Positions 20,731 to 31,935 are shown, counted from the stretch's first letter. The stretch is 64,000 nt of DNA from Cordylochernes scorpioides (GCA_030710605.1 CP092879.1:81022935-81086934), one strand, 5' to 3'. The notes: generated by a model from the sequence alone, not told the origin. Translations and numbers: made by a program.

Positions 20731-22794
20731 GTGTCATGGGGCTCAAAATTCCCGTGCCCTCAGGAGATACCTTTCTTTGCTTTTGAAGAATTGGAGATCC
20801 TCGGCTATATAACGAGCAAACATGGTATAAAACCCGCGGAACATAACATCAAAGCTGTCAGAAATTTTCCTCGGCCCAAAAAGGTCAAAGAAGTACAATC
20901 CTTTTTGGGAATGTGTTCATATTATAGAAAATTTATCAAAGACTTTTCAAAAATTGCTGACCCTTTGACCAACCTTATAAAAAAAAGTGTATCATTTACC
21001 TGGACAGAAAGACAAGAGGAAGCGTTTCAAATCCTAAAAACAGCACTATTAAGTCCACCAATTTTAGGTCACTTCAATCCAAATGCACCTACTTATGTTC
21101 ATACTGATGCGTCCAACATCGGCATAGGTGCAACACTTGTCCAAGACATCGGTGGTGAAGAGAAGGTGATCTCATACTTGAGTCGTACCCTAAGTAAAGC
21201 GGAGCAAAATTATTCAACCACTGAAAAAGAATGTCTGGCCGTTGTCTGGTCAATGTCAAAATTACGACCCTACCTTTATGGAAGACACTTTAAAATAGTA
21301 ACAGACCATCACGCCTTATGCTGGCTCAAAAACTTGAAGGATCCAACAGGTCGATTGGCAAGATGGGCATTGAAAATTCAAGAATATGACTTCGATATAA
21401 TACATAAATCGGGAAAGAAGCATCTGGACGCCGATGGCTTATCTAGGGGGCCCTTACCAGAAACTGATTGGGATGAGGATTTTGAAAGGCTATTTTTAAA
21501 TCAAATAACAGACGAAGAGGATAAATTTATCGAAAGTGTTAAGAAAAACCTTAATGGAAGCAGGCGATCAATTGCGCAAAACTTTAAAGAAGAAGATGGA
21601 TGCCTCTTTAAGAAAAACCCGAACCCTGAAGGCAGGGCGTGGTTGCTTGTGATTCCAGAGAATAAAAAGAGAGAAATTATGAAAGAATATCACAATCATA
21701 TGTCGAATGGTCATCTGGGCGTCGCCAGAACCATGTACCGAATAAAGAGTAAATACTTTTGGCCATCCATGCTAAAGGATGTCTCAGAATTCGTTAAGAC
21801 GTGTCACCTTTGCCAAAGTAGGAAAGGCTCAAACCAATTACCTTCTGGACTACTACAGCCCATCCCCCCAGCCAACTTTCCTTTCGAAAGAATTGGAATT
21901 GACTTTGTTGGTCCACTACCATCTACGAAAAACAGGAAAAAATGGATAATCGTGCTGACGGACTACTACACTAGATATGCAGAAACAAGAGCAGTCTCGG
22001 AAGCAACAGTGTAAGAAGTTTCAAAATTTCTAGTAGAGGATATTTTTCTTCGGCACGGAGCCCCACAATATCTTATTAGTGACAGAGGCTCTCAATTTAC
22101 CAGTAATTTAATGAAAGAGGTGATGAAAACGTGCAAGATTAAACATTGCTTCACAACGAGCTATCATCCCCAGACTAATGGATTGACAGAGCGGTTGAAT
22201 AGAACATTGATCAATATGCTCAGTATGTATGTGAACACTGATCAGAAAAATTGGGACGAAATACTCCCATTCATCACTCACGCTTACAATACTACAATTC
22301 AGGAAACCACAGGATATTCTCCCTTTTTCCTGATGTTTGGAAGAGAACCCACGTCTCTTTTGGACGACAGGAATATCTCGGTGGACATTGACAAAGATGA
22401 TTATGATGAATACATAAAACATCACTTAGACAAAATAAACAGAACAAGAAAATTAGTTATTAACAACACAATAAAGACTCAAGAAAGAATGAAAAAGAAC
22501 TATGACAAGAAACACATGGAAAGAAGCTACGAACCAGGAGAATTAGTAGCAGTTTGGACACCAATTAGGAAAATAGGAAAGTGTGAGAAACTACTGAGAA
22601 AATATTTTGGCCCATATAGAATATTAAAGAAGCTGTCTAACGTAAATTACTTAATTGAGCCAAAAGATAATCCTGGCCAAGACCCATTGATTGTCCATGT
22701 CTCAAGACTCAAACCCTATTTTGAGAGAATTGATGAGGTAACTCACGAGGACGTGACGACCTCTGGAGAGGGGGAAGTGTTACATCATGATTAA
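20731..22794 (+). pseudogene. Ty3/Gypsy pol remnant (RT end, RNase H, integrase)
   Basis: The frame joins Gypsy sequence near 20785 at the RT thumb (ILGYITSKHGIKPAEHN, FLGMCSYYRKFIKDFSK). RNase H follows with Asp in THVHTDASNIG-type context (HTDASNIGIGA), TTEKECLAVVW and VTDHHALCWL. Then comes the integrase zinc domain (H...H, CHLCQ), core Asp in GIDFVGPLP and in SDRGSQF, and Glu in NGLTERLNRTL. It ends with a GPY/F-like module (KYFGPYRILKK). A TAA at 22012-22014 inside the integrase core breaks the frame. Gag, protease and most of RT are missing at the left. The stop codon at 22792 lies just past a polypurine tract. Non-functional as it stands. Confidence 0.9.
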
Positions 22795-23030
22795 TGGCGT
22801 ATTTCTTATATCATTTTTAATATATTTGAAATTTAAATTATATATTTATTTATTTTTATATAAAATATTCTATGATATTTATTTAAAACACAGATTATTT
22901 AGATTGTCATCATTTGTATTTAGGTACACGTGTGACTTCACTGCTCTCTTTGATGTGAGAAAATAAATAAAGGATTCTGGGTGCTACTTAAAGAAGACTT
23001 ATCTCATTATTCCCTTTTATAAATTTGTAG
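22779..23030 (+). repeat. Putative 3' LTR of the preceding Gypsy remnant
   Basis: The polypurine stretch GGAGAGGGGGAAG is followed by TGTTACATCATG at 22779, a plausible LTR start, with AATAAATAAAGG near 22963 as a polyadenylation signal. The 3' boundary is not defined and no second copy exists in the window, so this is tentative. Confidence 0.4.
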
Positions 23031-23139
23031 GATGGTTGAAACACGCTCTGGTAAGATGCAAGACCCAGCACAGGAGAGAATCCAGGCTGAAGAGTCTGGC
23101 AAGCCGCAACCTGGTGCAACAATTGGTTACCTTTCAACC

Positions 23140-23470
23140 TCAGCATGGAACTTCTCGGTCAACTGGTTCAACTCAGTAATCAAAACAGAACGCGAGTAAA
23201 AGCGCTCAATATAACAAAACACTATAAGGGAATGACAATACATCCAGATGGCACAAGAACCTATAGGGCATGCAACAACCGTCCTGGTGTGGAACTAACA
23301 CCTACTCACATATTCTCATGCCCAGCAATGGCCGCAGCTTTGCAGAAAATTGACATAGACCCAGAGCAGTAGCCTTACACACACAAGATAGTGGACATTG
23401 CTGCTGATGTGATAGAGAGATGCATGGAAACATCTGAAGCTCTTCTTTGGACACGACAACAACAACTAGT
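23140..23470 (+). pseudogene. LINE ORF2 C-terminal fragment
   Basis: The frame from 23145 encodes HYKGMTIHPDGTRTYRACNN, then ELTPTHIFSCPAMAAAL, resembling the cysteine/histidine tail after RNase H in arthropod non-LTR retrotransposons. The frame hits a stop at 23370 but the downstream sequence (YTHKIVDIAADVIERCMETS) continues to look coding. It is a 5'-truncated, decayed copy. The family is inferred from pattern only. Confidence 0.5.
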
Positions 23471-23781
23471 TCATACTGATGAGCTGGACTCCCAAGGTAG
23501 TTGGCGCTCTGTGCTCACTGGGTTATAAACATTTCTTTCTTAGGTAACAAATAAGAGGGGGAAATTGAATTATGGCTCAATTAACGCGGATCCTCTACGA
23601 GTAGCATGAAGCCGCGCTTGGCTTCCAGGATCTGCAAATGTCACGAATTCATTACTGGTCTCTATTTGCCATGTCCTGAACAACAACTTACCGTGTGATA
23701 GCTGGGTATTATTCACACTATTTTATGAGATGGTTGAATTTTATTCGTGATATATAATAATACTAATTTATATTATAGTAT

Positions 23782-23949
23782 GGGGGTCGGTGGAAGGCTG
23801 GTTAAACCGTTTGGTATTCGACCACTACGACCCGGGTTCGATTCCCGCATTGGACACTTTTTTCTGATTAAAAAATGCTCCAATGACCCCCGATTCTTGC
23901 AAAATTCTAACCCCACCAGCATGTGCAAGTAACCAAACGGGGCTCTGTA
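23782..23949 (+). mobile_element. Truncated copy of the first SINE family
   Basis: Starts GGGGGTCGGTGGAAGGCTGG like the copy at 2449, with intact box B (GGTTCGATTCCC). It stops abruptly after CCAAACGGGGCTCTG, about halfway through the unit, exactly where minus-strand Gypsy sequence begins. The missing 3' half and tail imply a rearrangement at this point. Confidence 0.75.
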
Positions 23950-24836
23950 TTTCCAAAAATACATTTCGACAATTTTAATTTCATGTTGTACTGTCTTAAT
24001 TTGTCAAAAACTTTACTAAGAAGCTCTATGTGCTCTTGCCATGTTTTCGTGTACACCAATATGTCATCTTGGAAAGAGCAAGTTCCTTTCCATAATAATC
24101 CACCTAGAATATGTTGGATTATCCTTTGAAACGTTGAAGCAGCATTTTTTAAACCAAATGGCATCACTAAAAACTCATAATGACCATCGTTTGTGACAAA
24201 TGCAGTTTTTTGAATAGACTGCGGGTCCATTTCGATCTGCCAATAACCCCATGCAACATCAAGGGTAGAGAAGAATCTGGATCCATGCAATCGATCAAAC
24301 ATGTCCTGTATGTGAAGTAGGGGTTGCCTGTCATCCAGTGTGATCTCATTAAGACGTCTGTAATCAATGCACATCCTTTTATTTCCATCCTTCTTGGGAA
24401 CCATAACAACAGGAAATGTCCAAGGAGAATCTGAAGTTCTTATTAACTTGTGTTCGAGAAGTTCTTTAACTTGTTCAGCTATCTCTTCATACTCTTTTAG
24501 AGGACGACGATAGGGTCTAAGAGAAATTGGTTGTTCACTTTTCGTGATGATCTTATGTTGTAATGCTGAGACAATTGGATTTGCGTTGTATGAACCAAAT
24601 CTTTGAATCAACTTTTCCTTTACAACTTCCCATCTTTTTATTGCAGGATTTGAAATAATCTCGTCTGCATACCATTCAAGTGCTGAATCTGTCAAGTAGT
24701 ACATAAGATTTTTGATTTTTTCATCTTCCTTTAAAGAATTATTTTCAAAATCATATAATTTGATCCATGACTCAGGCCTAATTGCCGACTTCGAGCCGTT
24801 GAATTTTTGCAACCGGTTGTTTGGATTTTCCGCCAT
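23950..24836 (-). pseudogene. Ty3/Gypsy gag-RT remnant with internal deletion
   Basis: ATG at 24836 (MAENPNNRLQKFNGSKS). A gag capsid-like region (EWYADEIISNP, EKLIQRFGSYN) is followed, without zinc knuckle or protease, by RT: YEEIAEQVKELLEHKLIR, RMCIDYRRLNEITL, FFSTLDVAWGYWQIEM, MPFGLKNAASTFQR and the catalytic FQDDILVYT. The gag-to-RT jump near SALQHK|IITK is an internal deletion. The frame stops at LKLSKCIFGNTE, at the SINE junction. What is missing here (from the RT thumb on) is roughly what is present in the plus-strand remnant at 20785, so the two could be halves of one element, but the outer LTR-side sequences do not match. Confidence 0.88.
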
Positions 24837-24850
24837 TTTTTCTTTCCGTA

Positions 24851-24867
24851 TCCTGTCGGCTGCGCCA
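24851..24867 (-). other. Primer-binding site of the gag-RT remnant
   Basis: On the minus strand TGGCGCAGCCGACAGGA begins with TGG and lies 15 nt upstream of the gag ATG, as expected for a tRNA primer-binding site. The LTR end would be just to the right, near 24870. Confidence 0.6.
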
Positions 24868-25235
24868 AATGCCACGTTTTTATTTTTAAAACGCTAAATT
24901 TCTGTTTTGTAAAACTTTAATTTTAAATTTCATTATTTTAAAAGTGAAATGTTTGTTAATGGAATAGACATTTTATCTAAACTCATTTTTTTTATTGCCA
25001 CTTTCTTTTACAAGCCATTTGTTTTTTATATCTATTTTTACATATCGTTTTTATTGAGTTTTTACTAATTTTGCATGTACATCATTGACTTTTAATGAAT
25101 GAGAAAAAGAAATTGAAAATAAACATATGAAAAATTAAAGTAACATTTTAAAGGAATTTATGTACAATTGAAAATTGTTTTTTGTAACGTCTCAATATAT
25201 ATATATACATGTTGTAATATATTCCAATATATATC

Positions 25236-25906
25236 TGTGGCGTCGGGACGTTTACCTTTTGGGATTGATGGGTTGAGTTGATTGGTGATTGATTGAATTG
25301 ATGGGCGCAGTCGTTTGGCTGAAGTGATAAGGTATTCACAAGGGAAAATAACGAAGACACAGAGTTTGGATTGAAAAAGGCAAGCGATCTAGGGAGAAAG
25401 GGGTTGAAGCTAGTTGCGGAGTTGGCTATTAACTCAGGCTGTTCACATTATTGATGGTGGGACTTATCTGAGGGTTGAGAAGATGGGGGTTGGCTCCTAA
25501 CTTGTTCCTTGGTCGGTCCAGGTGTTAACTCGATGCTGTCCAGGTCCCAACTGACTAAACCCAGTACGCGATTTAACACGAAAACTATTCAGGGTTTTGA
25601 TTGGCTGGTGTTTGAGACGTGTAAGCTTTCTATTGGTTCCTAGCTAATTCCTATTCTCTGGTTGGGTCTTTGCTATCCCTTTGTTCTCGGACTTGTTCTG
25701 ACCTGATCCAGGAAATACTAGGTTCTTGAACCCAGTTTTATGAGTTCCTGGATAATAAAACCTGCTAATGATTGCTTCCTCTTTGATGGCCTTTCTCTAA
25801 ATCTTTCTCCCAGATTTCTAAGCCTTGTTTTTATTAAAATCTTTTAAAACATACATTGCATACATATTGTGGTGGGATTACATCCAGTTATGTACAAATT
25901 ATGACA
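25236..25906 (-). repeat. 3' LTR of the split Gypsy element
   Basis: 671 bp, about 98.5% identical by eye to 41224-41894. On the minus strand it runs TGTCATAATTTG to GACGCCACA. AATAAA is present in the minus-strand reading (near 25832). The adjacent internal sequence 25907-25920 is the polypurine tract. Confidence 0.85.
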
Positions 25907-26135
25907 GATGCGCCCCCTACATGTGAAGAATTCAAGAAGGGGTAAACCTGAGTGAGTTCTGTAAAGGGAAAAAATAATTTTTGTGGGAAAATTAGTTGTG
26001 GTTATAGAGAGGCTATATACAGCATTGGTAGTGATATAAGAGATAAAAGAGAATGGTTATATATGATTCTTCCTTCTAATTTGTCGAAATCCGCAAACCG
26101 TTTACCATGAAAAGAGAATGGTGTTGAGGATATAT

Positions 26136-26356
26136 TGTAGGCGCCATCCCGACCAGAGAGCCACAGATAAACAGATTATAAACGCACAGAATATAGAATC
26201 CGAGCTCCCCAGTAGAAGGAATACCCGGAAGACGACGGTACTCTCTGTTATATGTGTTGTTCACTATTATGATTTTGTTTTAATAAACGCTACTAAATTA
26301 TTTCATTGGATCCTCTCTTTCTTTTTCCCAGTAAGAAACGCCTACGGAAGCCAACA
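26136..26356 (+). repeat. 5' LTR (221 bp)
   Basis: Starts TGTAGGCGCC and ends CCAACA. Contains TTTTAATAAACGC, a polyadenylation signal context. Differs from the 3' LTR at the second base and at one site near the end (CCTACGG against CCTACAG). Confidence 0.92.
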
Positions 26357-26485
26357 GAAATTCAGAAGTGGGATAGTCCTGAAGAAAATTGAAGATTCAC
26401 TGGAATAATTTGGAAACGAGAAGGACGTGGCGCGGTGACCGATCAACGTAAGAGGAGTTGCATGGTATGTACGAAATTTAATTAC

Positions 26486-26715
26486 CTATTCCTAAAAGTA
26501 TTATTACAAGTCACCTCGACAAAAGTATTATCGCAAAGTATCGCGGTAAAAGTATTATTACAAGTCACCTCGACAAAAGTATTATCGCAAAGTATCGCGG
26601 TAAAAGTATTATTGCAAGTCATCTCGATAAAAGTATTATCGCAAAGTATCGCGGTAAAAGTATTATTGCAAAATCATCTCGATAAAAAGTATTATCGCAA
26701 AGTATCGCGGTAAAA
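26486..26715 (+). repeat. 54-bp tandem repeats in the Gypsy leader
   Basis: About four copies of a unit containing AAAAGTATTATTACAAGTCA and ATCGCAAAGTATCGCGG, starting near 26494, 26548, 26602 and 26656, the last slightly diverged. They lie between the primer-binding region and the gag start. They could be a transcription or packaging element, or slippage. Confidence 0.85.
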
Positions 26716-26859
26716 AGAAAAAAAAGTATTGTCTCAAAATTTCTAAAGAAAAGTTGATTTCGTTTAAAGAAATAATTGAAACAGTACGTATCTGGTTTAG
26801 TCAGTTTTATTTGTTTATTTTAAAATTTTTTGCTTTGTTTATTTTTCCTTTTGAAAAAC

Positions 26860-29800
26860 ATGACTTATTTAGCGAAAGTAAGGAAATGCGATTTGAGCAA
26901 GTTGGCGTATGAACTCGGCGAGGTAGTACCGCCAGAGAGCAGGATCGTCGACTTAAAACACCTTATTTTGAATAGCCAATCTTACGAAGAAGAGTTCGCA
27001 AAGCAACTGTTGGAGACTCTGATCGAGGATCGGGAACGAATCGAGGAGCGGGAACGAATCGAAGATCGGAAACGAATCGAGGATCGGGAACGAATCGAAC
27101 GGGAACGAAAAGAACAAATGGTAATAGAATTCGAGCTTGAGAAGCTGCGCATCCAGACTACACGCGGAAATAACGATACGTCTCGAAGTACCAGCAATGA
27201 CGCACATTACGAGATACGTAAACTGATGCCCAAGTACGAGTCGAAGGACAATGATTTGAGTTTTTACCTAATTCTTTTCGAAAGACAGGCAAAGCGACTA
27301 GGATTGGATGAAGACCAATGGGCGTTCAGCCTCCTAGGATTGCTACCTTACGAAATGACTCAATTAATCGCTCGGGAGACAGAAGAACAAAGCGGCGATT
27401 ATAGGTTCGTGAAAAGGTTGCTCCTAAAACGGTACAAGTTGAGTCCCGAACAATTCAGACAAAAATTCGAGAAGCACGAGAGATCTCAAAAGGGTTCCTG
27501 GAGAGACTTCGCTTTCGAATTGCGAGGATATTTCAACGAATGGATCGAAGGAATGAACGTGGAAAATTTCGACGCCCTAAAGGATTTGTCCGTCACTAAC
27601 CAGCTAAAGAAAAAAGTTCCAAATGTGCTGCGTAATCATCTCATTGACGATTGGACCAAGTTAAACAACCCAGATGAGTTGGCGGATAAACTGGACGAGT
27701 ACGAAAATGTTCGCACCGAGATGGGACCTCCGCATTGGAATGCGAAACACCTCATACCACCGTCGTTTCAGCAGAAATCTGCGAGATTCCCCAACCAAAG
27801 CGAAGTTAAAGAGACTAAACAAGGAACGAATGTTTCGGGTCAAGACGCTGCAAGGAACGAAATCAGTGAAACGTACCCTAACACCTTGAGGAGAATGGTC
27901 AACCGTACGATCAGAAACGACAAGGGAGAACTGAAGTGCTTCAACTGCAATCAGTTTGGACACATTGCCAGAGACTGCCCAGCACCCAGGACTACGTTGA
28001 CATGCCGAGGATGTGGTCAAACGGGACACAAGGAAAGGAATTGCACAAGACCCAAAGAAGGACTAAAAGTAGCCAACCTGGAAGTCGAAGGACTGGAGAC
28101 TGTCCCGCCAGATGTATATTTGAAGGATGTCAAGATCGACAACAAGGAAACCGTGAAGGCAATGATAGACACCGGGAGCAGCAGTTGTCTAATGAGAGAA
28201 TCGGTCGCAAGGAGGATCAGCGTCGTCATCGAACCAGACTCGACTAGTCTGTACGGCATCGGTAACCAGACTGCACCAGCTGCCAGGACCGTTGGGAAGA
28301 CGACAGTCGACCTGGAGATTGATGGCATCGTCGGAAGGGAAATCACTGTATTCATTGTCAACGATGATGCCCAACCCTATGACCTATTAATTGGAAGAAC
28401 ATGGACAGATCTGCCCTACGTATCCTTCGCCAGAATTGGTAAAAACTTGCATATTGGCTATTCATCCGAATTTCCGTTTGCTAATCTGCAAGAAGAAATC
28501 AAGTCGCGTCGCATCGAACTGAGAGCAACCGAAACTGTTCAGTTGGAGAGCGACTCCATTAACTTTACAAGTGCAATCACAGACGAGGTAAAGGACGGAT
28601 ATGTATTGTTCACAGGAGTAGATGACGCCTGTGTCGATTCCCTATTGGAAGTGGTCGATGGAAAGACGACCGTACCCATCATCTCAGCTGGCAAGGGCAA
28701 GTTGAGAGTAAGGAAGAACCAATGTGTAGGGCGAGTTGAACTACTGAACCTTGATGATATTGTTGTTAACCTGGACGTCGCAGAGGATTCGTTTCAGACT
28801 AAAAATGAAGAGAAGAGGGAAGGACAAGACCAAATGAAACGTAAGCGCCCCATACTGCCTGAGGACATCAACGTCAATCATTCGCTGACTTCGAAAGAGA
28901 GACAAGAAATCCTAGATGTAGTAAACGAGTATAGAGACTGTTTCGCTCTTGGCATGGAGGAATTAGGGTGCACCGATGTCACCAAGATAGACATTAAGGA
29001 GGTTGATGGAAGCAAGCCAGTCTGTCTGAGACCGTATAAGACGACTGCAAGTGAACGCGAAGCAATCAGGGAGATTGTCAGAGAGTGGAAGGACAATGGA
29101 ATAGTCACGGAAACTAGATCACCCTACGCTAGTCCCGTCCTACTTGTGAGGAAGAAAACTGGAGATCATCGTCTGGTGGTAGATTATAGGAGACTCAACA
29201 TTCAAACAGTTAAGGACAAGTTCCCATTACCAAGGATAGACGACCTTCTGGAAGGCCTAAGGAATGCGAAATTCTTCACCACTCTGGACCTGGCGCATGG
29301 ATATCTGCAGATACCACTGACCGATAAGGCAAAATTAAAGACAGCATTCATCACCCCAGATGATACAGGTCAATTCGAAAGGATGATATTTGGACTCGCC
29401 AACGCACCAGCTGAATTCCAAAGACTGATGCACACTGTTCTAGGTCCGCTGCTGAACAAGAAGGCATTCTGCTATCTCGACGACGTGATTATCCCGGCAA
29501 AGGATTGGCGGGAGATGATCGAAAGGTTGAGGGAAGTCCTCGAAAGAATAAGATCAGCGAAGTTGACACTGAAACCCTCCAAATGTGAGTTCGGAAGGAG
29601 GGAAGTTGAGTTCTTAGGGTATGTCATCAGTACAGGCGGACTTAAGCCAGGCCCAAGAAAGATCAAGACGATAGAAGAATTTCCAGAACCCAAGAATGTC
29701 CACGACATACGACGCTTTCTGGGACTGACGAACTTCTTCAGACGATTTGTAAAGGACTTCGCGAGGAAAGCAGAACCGCTAAGCAGACTTACGAAGAAAG

Positions 29801-31719
29801 GTTCACAATTTGAATGGAAGGAAGAACAGCGAAGGTCATTTGGAGGACTACGAAAGGATCTGGTCGAATATCCGGTACTAGCTCATTACAACCCTGAACT
29901 CAAGACAGAAGTACATTGCGATGCGAGTGCTGAGGGATTAGCAGGAATGGTGCTACAGATGGACGAAGACGGCAAATGGCGCTTGGTCTACTGTGTGAGC
30001 AAGAAGACAACAGAGGCCGAGAAGATGTACCACTCAAGCAAATTGGAGCTGATGGCGATAGTGTGGACCTTGGATCGACTACGTCAGTTCCTCGTAGGAA
30101 TCAAGTTTACAGTGGTTACAGATTGCCAAGCACTGGTCTACATGAACGCGAAGAAGACTACAAATCCTCAGATAGCGCGATGGTACAATCTGATTCAGGA
30201 ATACGATTTCGAAATTCGACATAAACCAGGGGAGAAGATGGCCCACGTAGACGGAATGAGTAGAGCTCCAGTCGACGACCCTAGAGACACGATGGAGGAA
30301 ATCGTGGAGAAAAACCTTGAAGTGTGCCTCACAATCACACTGGAAGAACAAATCTTGATGATTCAGCATTCCGACCCTGAATTGAGAGACCTGATCCAGA
30401 TCTTTCGAAAGGACCCGTGTGATAGGACAGTAGGAGAACAAAATAGAATTAACGACTACAGCTACAAAGGAGGCAGACTTTTCCGCATGGTGAAAAATGG
30501 AGAAGAGGAACGAGCCCTGTATGTTATACCCAAAAGTATGAGGAAAAGCTTAGTTGTCAAATTCCATGATCTAATGGGACATTTTGCGACTGATAGGACT
30601 GTCAACAAAATTAAGGAATTGTACTGGTTTCCTTCAATGAAGAGGTACGTTCGACGCCATGTGGCTATGTGTCTCGAGTGTCTATTTAACAAAGTTCCCG
30701 GTGGAAAACAACAAGGCTTCCTACATCCCATTAAGTCAGGCAAGAGACCGTTTTCCATCGTACACATGGACCACGTAGGCCCCTTCGTGAGAAGTACAAA
30801 AGGTAACCAGGAACTTTTAGTGATTGTCGATAATCTGACAAGATTTGTCCGATTAAGCCCTGTAAGGAATACATCGACGCAGAACGTCCTGAAGGTAATG
30901 AAAAGTTTTGTGAATGATTTCGGACTACCCGACAAGATCATCAGCGACAGAGGGTCATGTTTTACCTCAAGGCAATTTGAAGAATTCTGTCGAAGAAATG
31001 GAATACATCATACTCTGAACTCTACGAAACATCCGCAAGGGAACGGGATGGTCGAAAGAGTGAACCGAAAAGTATTGTCCACTATAGCAACCAGTATCGA
31101 GGATCCGCGACGGAAGGATTGGGACCTGAAGATCAAGGAGGTAGAGCGAGACCTGAACAATGCGGTGAACAAGACGACGAATAAAACACCGTTCGAAACA
31201 CTCCACGGCTATTCCCCTCGATTCCACGATGGGATACTTAGAAGATTAGCCGACGAAGACGTGGACCCATGGACCGAGCCGGATAGAATTCAAGAGAGTG
31301 TGAGATCCCAAATTGAGAATAAACAAGAAATTATGAAGACATACTACGATAAGAAGAAGTGCCGTACAATCCAATTCGAAGTAGGAGAAATTGTAGTGAT
31401 GAGGCATGTACCCAAAATGACGGGTGAACCAACCAAGGCACAACCCAAATATCGAGGACCTTTGATAATTACCGAGGTTCTGCCAAGCGACACGTATAGA
31501 GTGACTCAGTTAAGCGAAAGAACCAGTGGACGGTTCTACACGACAACGGCCCATATCAGTCAACTGAAGTCTTGGCACAGTGAAGAAGATGATTCAGCTA
31601 CAGAAGAAAGTCCGGACGAGGAGCCAGAAGTAGAAGATACCCCCCGACGCAACCCAAGACGTTCCTGCAACGCAAGGTTCAATCGAGGACGATTGAAATC
31701 CAGGAATGGCCGAATTTAG
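26860..31719 (+). CDS. Gypsy Gag-Pol polyprotein, intact
   Basis: I chose the ATG at 26860 (MTYLAKVRKCDLSKLAYELG); an in-frame ATG at 26830 would add a hydrophobic decapeptide. Counting from 26830: Arg/Glu-rich coiled segment (about 70-95), capsid-like gag, two CCHC knuckles (CFNCNQFGHIARDC at 370, CRGCGQTGHKERNC at 392), protease MIDTGSSS (Asp447), RT with YLDD (882-885), RNase H (HCDASAEGL), integrase zinc domain (HDLMGHFATDRT...CLEC) and a DD35E core (Asp1314, Asp1373, Glu1409), then a GPL-type C-terminal module and an acidic tail. No stop or frameshift in 1619 codons. The stop TAG lies inside the 3' LTR. Gag and Pol share one frame, so no frameshift is needed here. It would assemble particles in the cytoplasm and integrate cDNA in the nucleus. 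Confidence 0.95.
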   Translation: MTYLAKVRKCDLSKLAYELGEVVPPESRIVDLKHLILNSQSYEEEFAKQLLETLIEDRERIEERERIEDRKRIEDRERIERERKEQMVIEFELEKLRIQTTRGNNDTSRSTSNDAHYEIRKLMPKYESKDNDLSFYLILFERQAKRLGLDEDQWAFSLLGLLPYEMTQLIARETEEQSGDYRFVKRLLLKRYKLSPEQFRQKFEKHERSQKGSWRDFAFELRGYFNEWIEGMNVENFDALKDLSVTNQLKKKVPNVLRNHLIDDWTKLNNPDELADKLDEYENVRTEMGPPHWNAKHLIPPSFQQKSARFPNQSEVKETKQGTNVSGQDAARNEISETYPNTLRRMVNRTIRNDKGELKCFNCNQFGHIARDCPAPRTTLTCRGCGQTGHKERNCTRPKEGLKVANLEVEGLETVPPDVYLKDVKIDNKETVKAMIDTGSSSCLMRESVARRISVVIEPDSTSLYGIGNQTAPAARTVGKTTVDLEIDGIVGREITVFIVNDDAQPYDLLIGRTWTDLPYVSFARIGKNLHIGYSSEFPFANLQEEIKSRRIELRATETVQLESDSINFTSAITDEVKDGYVLFTGVDDACVDSLLEVVDGKTTVPIISAGKGKLRVRKNQCVGRVELLNLDDIVVNLDVAEDSFQTKNEEKREGQDQMKRKRPILPEDINVNHSLTSKERQEILDVVNEYRDCFALGMEELGCTDVTKIDIKEVDGSKPVCLRPYKTTASEREAIREIVREWKDNGIVTETRSPYASPVLLVRKKTGDHRLVVDYRRLNIQTVKDKFPLPRIDDLLEGLRNAKFFTTLDLAHGYLQIPLTDKAKLKTAFITPDDTGQFERMIFGLANAPAEFQRLMHTVLGPLLNKKAFCYLDDVIIPAKDWREMIERLREVLERIRSAKLTLKPSKCEFGRREVEFLGYVISTGGLKPGPRKIKTIEEFPEPKNVHDIRRFLGLTNFFRRFVKDFARKAEPLSRLTKKGSQFEWKEEQRRSFGGLRKDLVEYPVLAHYNPELKTEVHCDASAEGLAGMVLQMDEDGKWRLVYCVSKKTTEAEKMYHSSKLELMAIVWTLDRLRQFLVGIKFTVVTDCQALVYMNAKKTTNPQIARWYNLIQEYDFEIRHKPGEKMAHVDGMSRAPVDDPRDTMEEIVEKNLEVCLTITLEEQILMIQHSDPELRDLIQIFRKDPCDRTVGEQNRINDYSYKGGRLFRMVKNGEEERALYVIPKSMRKSLVVKFHDLMGHFATDRTVNKIKELYWFPSMKRYVRRHVAMCLECLFNKVPGGKQQGFLHPIKSGKRPFSIVHMDHVGPFVRSTKGNQELLVIVDNLTRFVRLSPVRNTSTQNVLKVMKSFVNDFGLPDKIISDRGSCFTSRQFEEFCRRNGIHHTLNSTKHPQGNGMVERVNRKVLSTIATSIEDPRRKDWDLKIKEVERDLNNAVNKTTNKTPFETLHGYSPRFHDGILRRLADEDVDPWTEPDRIQESVRSQIENKQEIMKTYYDKKKCRTIQFEVGEIVVMRHVPKMTGEPTKAQPKYRGPLIITEVLPSDTYRVTQLSERTSGRFYTTTAHISQLKSWHSEEDDSATEESPDEEPEVEDTPRRNPRRSCNARFNRGRLKSRNGRI

Positions 31720-31935
31720 GCGCCATCCCGACCAGAGAGCCACAGATAAACAGATTATAAACGCACAGAATATAGAATCCGAGCTCCCCAGTAGAAGGAA
31801 TACCCGGAAGACGACGGTACTCTCTGTTATATGTGTTGTTCACTATTATGATTTTGTTTTAATAAACGCTACTAAATTATTTCATTGGATCCTCTCTTTC
31901 TTTTTCCCAGTAAGAAACGCCTACAGAAGCCAACA
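31715..31935 (+). repeat. 3' LTR (221 bp)
   Basis: Starts TTTAGGCGCC, where the expected G at position 2 is T, and ends CCAACA followed by the target duplication ATAT. The gag-pol stop codon is within its first five bases. Confidence 0.92.

Larger units (their letters stand above)
26136..31935 (+). mobile_element. Near-intact Ty3/Gypsy LTR retrotransposon (5.8 kb)
   Basis: Two 221-bp LTRs that differ at only two positions, a 4-bp target duplication ATAT (26132-26135 and 31936-31939), a leader with 54-bp tandem repeats and one uninterrupted gag-pol frame. It inserted into the 3' region of the minus-strand Gypsy 25236-41894, in opposite orientation. The sequence after the 5' LTR (GAAATTCAGAAGTGGGATAG) is the probable primer-binding region. 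High LTR identity means recent transposition. Confidence 0.93.

Noticed and set aside
26486-26715. Evenly spaced repeats that could suggest a CRISPR array
   Set aside because: Units are directly contiguous 54-bp tandem copies with no unique spacers, inside the leader of a eukaryotic LTR element.
28017-31443. Several 60-160-codon minus-strand frames across the intact Gypsy
   Set aside because: All lie antisense to an uninterrupted gag-pol frame and carry no motif.
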